A program made the translations under genes and the position numbers. A stretch of 64,000 nt of DNA from Jaenimonas drosophilae (Eukaryota; Euglenozoa; Kinetoplastea; Trypanosomatida; Trypanosomatidae): positions 62,001 through 126,000 of the forward strand of contig JASAON010001656.1 of the NCBI GenBank assembly GCA_030849065.1, read 5' to 3'. Of this stretch, positions 10,150 through 17,756 are shown piece after piece (within the stretch, counting starts at the first letter, position 1; each line of letters starts with the position of its first letter). The notes beneath the pieces are model-generated. The model was not told the origin of the DNA and did not search any database. It saw only the letters and a list, made by a program, of their open reading frames with translations.

Positions 10150-10446
10150 ACCACTACCTCAACGCCCTAGCGACGCTAAAGTGTGGTGAAGCAGCACATT
10201 TGCTCGACACCAAGACACTGCGGTGACGAACATCGATGTTTGGTGGAGTAGAGAAGGAAAAATCAAAACAAAAGAAAAAAGAAGTGCCCTCTCTCCACAC
10301 ACACGCACATACTCACAAAACGGCGGAATGGTGTATTTGTGTTTCAAGAGAGAGAGTAGGGGAGATCATATGCGGTTGCAATGAACCATCCACATCTACT
10401 TCCGTGACTGACTACATGAAATCCTCCATCACTTTCATGAAGGCTT

Positions 10447-13125
10447 TCACGCAAACTTGTTGAAGTATGATGTGCCAAAGAGCAGTTGCCACACGCAAAT
10501 GGATGCTAGCTGGAGTGCTAAACACGTGAAGGATCCATACCAGACGACTTCACGACGGCTTCGCCCTACGGTTGCCTGGTCCGCCTTGGAGGCCTGAATG
10601 AGCCCGGTGTATTGCTCATTAACGTCGCTGGGAAAGTCGTTGCTCACGAGCTGCTGCCATGTCTGAACTAAGGTACCCATGAAATCAACGTGGGTGGGGT
10701 CGAAGAGGCTGAAGAGGCCCGCCACACCGGCTGTTGATCGCAACATGCCGTAGCTGGACGATGGCTGACCACACACACTTGCAACAAAACACGTTCCATT
10801 CACATCGCCGCTGGCGTTCACGGCAGCCAACATGGCTGACTCACACACCCCTTCAAAGGAGGCTGGGACCACACTCCCACTCGGGACGGCGTCGATGTTG
10901 ACGGTGCCAATGGAGAGGGCCTCAGAAACAGCGCTAAGATCCACGTAGTTGGTGGCGAGTGCCGCGAGCGCGGTGGCGGCAAGGGCAGGGAGGCAGCTGT
11001 GTATTGGTTCGGGGGTGGCCGACATGGACTCCAGCTCTCCAATGTCGAAGATGTCCGCGAGCTCATCCATGGTGAGGTCGAGGGTGGAGCTTGAGGAGAG
11101 CTGCTGGCGCACAGGGTAGAAGCCGCTCAAGTAGAGATCCACGAACTGATCAAGGAAGGCCTCGTAGTTGCTCACCCACTTGCGACCTGCCGCCAAGCTG
11201 GTGAGGATAGGGCGGTTTTCGAGGACCTCTTGAATGGTCGCGGTGGTCTCGTGGTCACTGGGGCCGATGAGGAGTGCTGCCTTCAAGATGGTGCCAACGT
11301 TGTTGGTGGCATTCATTGTGTAGTAGAGCACATCAGAGATGTTGTGGAGTACATCTACGTTCACCTCCTGATAAAGGCTCTTTGAATGAATGGAGGTGTA
11401 GGCAATGAGGGCGGTCATGCCCAGCTGCACGACACACATCAACGCGAGGGCACCCAGAAAGGAGGTGAAGGGGAAGGACGAGTCTGCCACTCTATAGCGT
11501 ACCACCGCCGCAACCCATAGATAGAGCATCACCGAGAGAAGTGCTGACACGGCACTCACAAGGGAGACCTCCACCGTGGGCACACTAGCCGCCTCCGTCC
11601 ACGCAAAGGCCATCATGAGCTGGTAGGCATCCTCCTGCAGTTCTCTGGCAAGTGCAAGTGTTTCAGTGAAATCCTTGTTAATTTTGGCGGCGTAGAAGGC
11701 GGCGGAGAGCTCCTCCGTCTTCTCCTCCGTGAGGTTCAAGACCAGGCTCTCCCCGATTTCGTAGCTAAAGAAGGATGCGAAGCTGTTGGTGGCGGATAGC
11801 AAATTATCGTTTTGTTCGTTGATGCTGAGAACGCCAGCTCCCCCGGTGGAGATCCACTCCTGCACTGGTGAGTTGGCGCGATAATTCTCGTTCAAGGCAT
11901 AGGCCACCATACCGCTTTCATTGCAGGAGGTGAGGAGTTGCTGTGCCCATCCCTTCTTGGCAATGAAGTACACGCTCTTCATCCCATCACTACTCGTGGC
12001 TACATTGAATTGGATGAACGGCCGTAGAAGCCCCTCAACGGTGGCGTAGCGCGAGAGCACTTCCGCCATCGCATCATCCCTCAGGTGCTGCTCCGTGAGG
12101 CTCCGCTCCACAAGTTCCTGCAAATTAGTGCAGTTTTTGTTTGGTGTTTCAATAACGGAGAAGAGGTTGATGATAACTTCGGACGACAAGGAGACGAGCT
12201 CACCCACAGCCATCTCAATCTCCTCAATTGTGGTACGGCCATCTCCCTCCCAACACGAGGCGATACCGTAGCAGGCCGTCTTCACGACCTGCACTAGCTG
12301 TGGTGGTCGGCTAACAGCGGCCGTGGATACTGGGGTGAAGTTGGCATTGATGAGTAAATCACGCATCTGTCGCGCATTGTTAGCCTTCTTGAGTGTGTCT
12401 TGCTCCCGAATCACCTTCACAGAGAAGGCTCGCAGAGACTGCGCCTCCATCACGAGTAGGCGCGACTGCAAGTCGTGCAGGCCCGACGTGTTCCCGACGC
12501 CCAGTTGGAGGAGGCTATCAAGGGATTCAAGAATAACAGCGATGTACCCGTTCATGAGGCTTATCCCAACCTCCTCACCAGAGAAGGAGGAGGACGACAG
12601 AGCTGCGGCAATCGTGGTGGTCGCCCCATTTAACCCGCCACCGACGGAGGTGGTGAGCAGAGAGGATGGCAGGTACTCGCCGTAGTAGGCGAAGAGGTGC
12701 GCCACTTCGTGCATGGAATTCATGTTCACCACCACCAACGTCCACTTGAGAAAATTGTAGAGATGATCGGGCATCGCAGTGGAGGCGTAGTCGTATGAGC
12801 TGCTCATCGCCATGGCGGAAACGATGGGAACGATCATGAAGATCATGGCGATGGCCATCATCCCAATGAAGAAGAGTGCCTTCGGGCCACAACAGGTGCA
12901 CAGGATAATGGGCACCCCACTACTGAGGGTCGTGGATGGCGCTGAATCGGGCGGGATAGAGGGCTTGCTGAGTCTGCTAGCACAACTGCTGCCAACTGGG
13001 CCGTAGTCTTCAATCCCACTCATCTCCTCACTGGTTCCGCCACTTAAGTGGTGCTCATCCTCCGCCACCGGGTCACCAACGTTGAGAGAGGGACTCTTCA
13101 TCCCATGTTCCATAGCGTCGAACAT
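10447..13125 (-). CDS. Multi-spanning membrane protein, paralog C
   Basis: This is an 892-residue complete third copy of the membrane-protein family. It has the same order of features as paralog B: an acidic, Ser-rich N-terminal tail of about 75 residues, a first membrane segment ending in VPIVSAM, an outer region with Cys-x5-Cys followed by W-x-GDG, the KKGW equivalent of the P-x-x-W motif, a central membrane pair with the loop RYRVADS, a second outer region with GFYPVRQQ and CGQPSSSYGMLR, and a C-terminal membrane segment after SRREVVWYG. Sequence between the motifs is strongly diverged from B, suggesting an old duplication or fast change of the outer domains. Function is unknown. Confidence 0.88.
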   Translation of the reverse strand: MFDAMEHGMKSPSLNVGDPVAEDEHHLSGGTSEEMSGIEDYGPVGSSCASRLSKPSIPPDSAPSTTLSSGVPIILCTCCGPKALFFIGMMAIAMIFMIVPIVSAMAMSSSYDYASTAMPDHLYNFLKWTLVVVNMNSMHEVAHLFAYYGEYLPSSLLTTSVGGGLNGATTTIAAALSSSSFSGEEVGISLMNGYIAVILESLDSLLQLGVGNTSGLHDLQSRLLVMEAQSLRAFSVKVIREQDTLKKANNARQMRDLLINANFTPVSTAAVSRPPQLVQVVKTACYGIASCWEGDGRTTIEEIEMAVGELVSLSSEVIINLFSVIETPNKNCTNLQELVERSLTEQHLRDDAMAEVLSRYATVEGLLRPFIQFNVATSSDGMKSVYFIAKKGWAQQLLTSCNESGMVAYALNENYRANSPVQEWISTGGAGVLSINEQNDNLLSATNSFASFFSYEIGESLVLNLTEEKTEELSAAFYAAKINKDFTETLALARELQEDAYQLMMAFAWTEAASVPTVEVSLVSAVSALLSVMLYLWVAAVVRYRVADSSFPFTSFLGALALMCVVQLGMTALIAYTSIHSKSLYQEVNVDVLHNISDVLYYTMNATNNVGTILKAALLIGPSDHETTATIQEVLENRPILTSLAAGRKWVSNYEAFLDQFVDLYLSGFYPVRQQLSSSSTLDLTMDELADIFDIGELESMSATPEPIHSCLPALAATALAALATNYVDLSAVSEALSIGTVNIDAVPSGSVVPASFEGVCESAMLAAVNASGDVNGTCFVASVCGQPSSSYGMLRSTAGVAGLFSLFDPTHVDFMGTLVQTWQQLVSNDFPSDVNEQYTGLIQASKADQATVGRSRREVVWYGSFTCLALQLASICVWQLLFGTSYFNKFA

Positions 13126-13567
13126 GCCTAAAATGGAGAGTGCGAGAGAGGTGAGTGTGTGTGTGTGTGTTGAGAGAATACAATGATGTGGTGATGGGGA
13201 ATTAGTTCACGGCACCAATGAAAAAAAAAGAAGAAAGAAAAAAACAAGAACACAATCACACTCAAGCTATAAGAGAAGGATGGTTGAAAGGCGGGCGTAT
13301 ATGGCCCAATGAGATCTTGAGTCTCTATATGCGTATGTCAGAACAGTAGAGAGGACGAAAAGCGGAGATGAGTGCCCAACACAGATGTAGAAAGAGGAGG
13401 TTCATCCATTCATGCACAGACAAATACATGCCATACTTGGTCACTGCAGTCTTTATGCATCCCAAAGAAGATAGCGGCTTCGATGGAAAGGGAAAAGCCT
13501 GCTTTGCATCAAGACACTAAGAAGGTTGAAAAACTCGGAGTAGAACAACGTTGTGATATCACACCGT
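13126..13567 (-). promoter_or_regulatory. Spacer with AG-free zone and inferred splice acceptor for paralog C
   Basis: No gene is seen. On the minus strand a T-rich tract (about 13218-13245) is followed by roughly 90 nt with no AG dinucleotide until TTTTAG at 13128, which is only 2 nt before the ATG at 13125. If that AG is used, the native 5' UTR is 2 nt plus the spliced leader. A (GT)8 run lies at 13155-13170. Confidence 0.5.
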
Positions 13568-15268
13568 TTACATCATCAACATATTCACCATGTAGGTCAG
13601 CACCACGATCGCCACAACAACCACCATGTTGACGAGCATCGTTGTCTTGGAGGCGTCGGAGGGGAGGATGATTGTGCGGATATCACCACTTGTGTGGAAC
13701 ACACGGTATGAGATCGCCATCGCCACCAACGACAACACCGCAAAATCAAGAAAGACGAAGCCTCTGGGGAAGATGCGGAGCAGGAACTTGGGGCTCTCGT
13801 TCGGTCCAACCGTTGCCAGCCAAATGTGGAACTGAGTGATGTATGTCTCGAGGGTGATCTTGCCCAAGAACTCATAGAGGGTAATGCGGTAGTTGCGCAG
13901 TGTTGCCGAGAGGTTTCGGAATATGACATAGCACACAATGGGGATGAAGGAGGTGTACGGGTGAAGCACGACGTAGACGCTCTTCGGTTTGGTATACACA
14001 GCGAAGTAGTAGGCCAACGCCACCAGGCTGGTGGCTGCGAATACGAGCACTTGAATGCGCAAACGACGCTCCTTCGTCATGGACTCCAGCTTCACCAACA
14101 TGGCATCCATGTTGGGGTGAAAGAAGGCCATGAGCATGCCAACGATCCAAATCAAGTGGTCGAGGTACGATCGGAAGAACCACTCACTGAGTTCTGGGGA
14201 AGCACCGGGCTGCATCACCAGCTCCTTGCTCGGGGCGAAGGCGAACAAGTCGCCGAATGGTGCCCAAATGAGCCCGAACAGCCGCTGAGAGAAGGGGAGG
14301 TCCCAGAGAATGATGGATACCACCAAAAGGATGCCAAATTTGATGGCAACGCCTCCGTTGGTGGTGTTGATGGAGTTGCCAATCCCCAAGCCCACGTAAA
14401 TCATGAGGGTATACAAGGTGTGCAGCGGGCAAATGTAGTAGAGCATGTAGGAGTCACGAAGGAGCACGCAGGTGCAGAGGACGAAGAAATTGAGCCGCCA
14501 CATCATCTGAAAGAAGCGACCAAAGGAGAAGTCTCTGCGCACGTAGTAGTAGGAGAAGTTGCCGAAGCCCGTCATCCAGACGTAGCACGCAATGAAGAGA
14601 CGAATGGCATTGTACACGACTTTGTAGTTGAGATAGTGATACCACAGGAAGAGCATCTGCATCCATCCCTTCCACTCCTCTGTTTGGTTGCGATTGAGGA
14701 GAGGAATGTGGGGAATACTCTCACGCTCTGCCACGCCCTCCGCACCGCCCTGAGCAGCAGGGGAGGGGAGCATTGCTGCCGTCGCAGTTCCCCCCGTTGG
14801 GTGTGTCTGCCGCACCGAAAACAAGCCAGCAACCAAAAGACAGATGCAGAGCTCAACAAAATACACACCTCCATTAACTGGCCTAGGCTGGAGGTTAAAC
14901 AGCGAGGTGTGGGAGCATGCGTAGGTGAAGGCGAGATATCCGCAGAATTCTGCCAGGCTTCGGAACTTCATCGACATCTCCGGTGAGCATGGAATCAGCT
15001 TCAGCTTGATTCCAGCAAAGACAATCACGGAGAACATGCAGAGGTCCATCACGACAAACTGGCTCGCTGTGATATCAAACAAAATGAAACTGCCTGGAAG
15101 AAATATAACAAGATAGTGCGTCGCCACAACAGACAATACAGCAACCACAGCACTTCGTAGCGCGGCACATCGCGTGCCAGCGAGTGCGGCGATGAGCTTG
15201 TTGGTCGTCATTTCCGCCAAAATATCTCCCGGACTAGCCTCCGTTGGCAACTTTGGAGTTTCAGCCAT
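13568..15268 (-). CDS. Cas1p/RWA-type 10-TM O-acyltransferase
   Basis: This 566-residue polytopic membrane protein matches the Cas1p 10-TM acyltransferase family (fungal CAS1, plant RWA, animal CASD1), whose members support O-acetylation of glycans in the secretory pathway. Family features include the EWKGWMQ block followed by WYHYLNYK and YNAIR, the segment WMTGFGNFSYYY, RRDFSFGRFFQMMWRLN, then FRSYLDHLIWIVGM and the late GKITLETYITQFHIWL. About ten or more membrane helices are evident. It lacks the N-terminal SGNH-hydrolase domain of CASD1, so it looks like the plant RWA form. The frame is open upstream to 15517, but that extension crosses a CT repeat and an AG, so the ATG at 15268 is preferred. 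The substrate is unknown; surface glycans or GPI glycans are possible. Confidence 0.86.
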   Translation of the reverse strand: MAETPKLPTEASPGDILAEMTTNKLIAALAGTRCAALRSAVVAVLSVVATHYLVIFLPGSFILFDITASQFVVMDLCMFSVIVFAGIKLKLIPCSPEMSMKFRSLAEFCGYLAFTYACSHTSLFNLQPRPVNGGVYFVELCICLLVAGLFSVRQTHPTGGTATAAMLPSPAAQGGAEGVAERESIPHIPLLNRNQTEEWKGWMQMLFLWYHYLNYKVVYNAIRLFIACYVWMTGFGNFSYYYVRRDFSFGRFFQMMWRLNFFVLCTCVLLRDSYMLYYICPLHTLYTLMIYVGLGIGNSINTTNGGVAIKFGILLVVSIILWDLPFSQRLFGLIWAPFGDLFAFAPSKELVMQPGASPELSEWFFRSYLDHLIWIVGMLMAFFHPNMDAMLVKLESMTKERRLRIQVLVFAATSLVALAYYFAVYTKPKSVYVVLHPYTSFIPIVCYVIFRNLSATLRNYRITLYEFLGKITLETYITQFHIWLATVGPNESPKFLLRIFPRGFVFLDFAVLSLVAMAISYRVFHTSGDIRTIILPSDASKTTMLVNMVVVVAIVVLTYMVNMLMM

Positions 15269-15391
15269 GTTGCTGAATAAGCAAGGATGGAGAAGATGGG
15301 CCACACACTCTCTCCTTGTGTGTTGTGTGCTTGTTGTCTCTTTTGTGCTGGAAAAAAAAATACAGTGTTGGGAAATTCCCGGATAGAGCTT

Positions 15392-15428
15392 GCTGCATTG
15401 AGAAGAGAGAGAGAGAGAGAGAGAGAGA
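15392..15428 (-). promoter_or_regulatory. CT-repeat pyrimidine tract and inferred splice acceptor
   Basis: On the minus strand an uninterrupted (CT)n repeat (plus-strand GA repeat, about 15404-15428) is followed by TTCTCAATGCAG, with the AG at 15394-15393. This places the start of the acyltransferase at 15268 with a 5' UTR of about 124 nt and argues against the upstream extension of the frame. Confidence 0.65.
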
Positions 15429-15547
15429 TGATGGAGGAGGGGGAGGAGATGCATCATTGTGAATGGGGCTGTATTCACGTACTGTGCAACGAACGACGTA
15501 TGAGGCAGTTGTGGCAAGTGTTGTGTTGTGTTGTGTGAGACACCACA

Positions 15548-17473
15548 TCAACCACCAAGTGAGAGTATGAAGTCCCACAGAATCATGCCGAGATCCACGA
15601 CGGTTCCATCGTGAATGGCATCGGCATCATCGCGCAGCGTGTGCCACACGGGAGAGAAGGGGATGGGGATGAGGTGCAGCACGCCGCCAGTTCCCATCCA
15701 GTGTTTGTGATCGTCGTCCACGACGATGGAGCCCTGCGTTCTCACCTCTGGGCCGTGCGAAGTTGATGTGCGGAAGAAGACGTTGTCGTTGGCTGCCGTG
15801 AGCCAATTCTTTACCTGTTCTCTCGGTTTCCGTGGGCGTTGATCGTAGGTACGGGCGGCAAGCAGCTCATAATCTTCCATCAACACTTCTGAGCTTGGGG
15901 TCAGCACGCGCGGCACTCCATGCAGGGAGAACATCTCCCGCGGAGAGCCGTGTTCCACCCATAACTGAGGCACTCCGCCATTCGTCGATCTCGGAGTGGC
16001 GGGGCCGCCAGCATCATCGTCTCCACGCAGGGCTGAGAGGGCCGAGGTGATGGCCAAGCTATCCGTCAGCGCTCGACTTCGGCACCGCTGCTCCAACCTC
16101 GTCAAGACCGTGTATGCCCCACCACTCTGTTGTGGGTATAAGTTGTGAAACTGTGTGCCCGGTGTACCAAGGAGATCCAAAAGAACAAAGAGGTCAACGC
16201 TCGAGTAGCGAGAGGCTGCACGAGAGTCCGTGGGCAGTGGAGGTGTGTGCTGCCACATGTGTGCGAGGTGGCGTGAGCCGTAGGTGTTGTCGCTGCCCTC
16301 CCACTCATGAAAGGCCTCTTCACCATCAAAGAGCAACACACTCAGCGCGGGAAGCCGCTGAATGGCGTCCAGCCACGACGCCATGGAGTCTGCCGACTCA
16401 CGTTCATGGCCACCAGACTTGGCGAAGTAGTACTCATGAAGCAGCACAACGTGTGCAGGGCTCAGGACGGCACGCAGGGCCTCGTCCAGCACCTCCGGCG
16501 GTGCTGCGGCGAAGGATGCAGTGCGGCCGTAGATGTTCTCCTCGCCATGCTCGCCCGCGTGATGAGGATGCTGTTGTTGGCCAAAGTACTCTCCCAAGGC
16601 TTCTGCTACATCTGTCACAGCGGCAACGGTCTTGATGAAGCGGAGAAGCATCAACACAGAGATGGCCGAATCACTCGCACCAAGAAGACCATGAGGGAGG
16701 CGCTTACTATCCCAATGTGCCGCCAACACCACATGTTCCTGCACCTGATCTACTCGTGGTGCATCATGAGCATCAACATCTCTTCGTTGCCGTCGTGATC
16801 CTCCACGGAATGAAAAGCCAAGGTTAGTGAAGCGAGTGTGCTGCATCTCTCCGCTCTCCAGCGATGGGGCCATCTCCGTGAAGTTGTCATAGCCAAGACA
16901 CCACCACCACCCTTCTTCTTCACACGCGGCCACTGTCGCACGCGCATGTGTGCGGTGATGCTGCTCCAACAGCCTTCGACCAACGTCGCTGAGGTGAGGG
17001 GCATCGAGCCACAGCCCACGTCGTCCATCAAAACGGCGCGTGCCGAGGCCCTCCCTCGCCATGTACTGCAACACCGGCTCGCGCATCGCCCCGCCCACGC
17101 GTGTGCCAAAGTTAAGAAATGTGTTGAGCTCCTGCCTTACCTGATGTGCCCGCCGCGATGGAGGAAAGAGGTGGAAGAGGCAGTCCAGCGCGTTGGCGTC
17201 TTGTGCGGATTGATCATCTTCGCTCCACGTGTCGGCGAAGGGAGTTGAGCCCGACGAGGCCAGCCACTGAAGCTTCTCCCAGCTCAGTAGCGCATGGCGG
17301 CGCGCGGGAAGCTCAGCGTACGGCGAATCGCTGCGATGGATCCCTGACAAGCGAGGAACACGTGGGAGGTCGTGGCTCATCGTTGCGTCCTTGTGTTTCA
17401 GCGGCAACAACGAGCCGAGGAGGGCCATCAACATAACCGCCATGGCTGCCAACCACCATTGAAAATTCTGCAT
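15548..17473 (-). CDS. Glutaminyl-peptide cyclotransferase (M28-fold, zinc)
   Basis: This 641-residue protein should convert N-terminal Gln or Glu of peptides to pyroglutamate. An N-terminal hydrophobic segment (about 7-23) suggests a signal anchor and secretory-pathway location. The catalytic-domain motifs match animal QPCT in order: AAHWDSK at 251-257, GASDSA with Asp268 as the likely zinc ligand, LLFDGEEAF at about 380-388 with Glu385 (general base) and Glu386 (zinc), YGSRHLA near 398-404, DLLGTP near 433-438, and PVWHT near 608-612 giving the third zinc ligand His. The spacing from the Asp to the Glu pair (about 118 residues) is much longer than in human QPCT because of a His/Glu-rich insert near 290-365. 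The N-terminal region before the core is also long. Family assignment is firm; activity is inferred. Confidence 0.9.
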   Translation of the reverse strand: MQNFQWWLAAMAVMLMALLGSLLPLKHKDATMSHDLPRVPRLSGIHRSDSPYAELPARRHALLSWEKLQWLASSGSTPFADTWSEDDQSAQDANALDCLFHLFPPSRRAHQVRQELNTFLNFGTRVGGAMREPVLQYMAREGLGTRRFDGRRGLWLDAPHLSDVGRRLLEQHHRTHARATVAACEEEGWWWCLGYDNFTEMAPSLESGEMQHTRFTNLGFSFRGGSRRQRRDVDAHDAPRVDQVQEHVVLAAHWDSKRLPHGLLGASDSAISVLMLLRFIKTVAAVTDVAEALGEYFGQQQHPHHAGEHGEENIYGRTASFAAAPPEVLDEALRAVLSPAHVVLLHEYYFAKSGGHERESADSMASWLDAIQRLPALSVLLFDGEEAFHEWEGSDNTYGSRHLAHMWQHTPPLPTDSRAASRYSSVDLFVLLDLLGTPGTQFHNLYPQQSGGAYTVLTRLEQRCRSRALTDSLAITSALSALRGDDDAGGPATPRSTNGGVPQLWVEHGSPREMFSLHGVPRVLTPSSEVLMEDYELLAARTYDQRPRKPREQVKNWLTAANDNVFFRTSTSHGPEVRTQGSIVVDDDHKHWMGTGGVLHLIPIPFSPVWHTLRDDADAIHDGTVVDLGMILWDFILSLGG

Positions 17474-17688
17474 TGCTGCACCGGACTACTATGCAGCTGT
17501 CGAGAACAAGAAGAACAAGAAGAAGAAGAAATGGATGTGCAGCGCCATCAACGTTAGTGGAAGGAACCAACGTCGTACACATGTGGCAGTACGTGTGTTT
17601 TCATTGACCAACAGGATGAATCATCCTGCACCATGATACATGCATGTGCGATGAAGCGCAGGAAGAAGCTGAGACCTCCACACCCACG

Positions 17689-17698
17689 CCCCCCCCCC
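17689..17698. repeat. Run of 10 C
   Basis: A C homopolymer in the spacer between the cyclotransferase gene and the next gene. No function is visible. Confidence 0.85.
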
Positions 17699-17756
17699 TC
17701 AACTCCTTCATCCTCATCCATGCCAAGCTATACATTGCACACCTTCCCAACACACA

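Larger units (their letters stand above)
8130..10446. other. 2.3 kb gene-free interval
   Basis: This is by far the longest stretch without a convincing gene. The frames on both strands are short or have noncoding composition. It holds two short perfect hairpins (8964-8996 and 9980-10004), a run of 15 C at 10135-10149 and scattered A-rich stretches. No tRNA B-box and no convincing box C/D pair were found by eye. It may be a long 3' UTR of paralog C, an untranslated RNA, or remains of a lost gene. Confidence 0.5.

Noticed and set aside
8130..10446. tRNA or box C/D snoRNA genes in the large gap
   Set aside because: No TTCGAATC-type B-box, and TGATGA-like and CTGA-like words occur without convincing pairing or spacing.
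13826..14986. Long plus-strand open frame opposite the acyltransferase gene
   Set aside because: It mirrors the well supported minus-strand gene, is His/Glu-rich in the way antisense frames are, and has no family resemblance.
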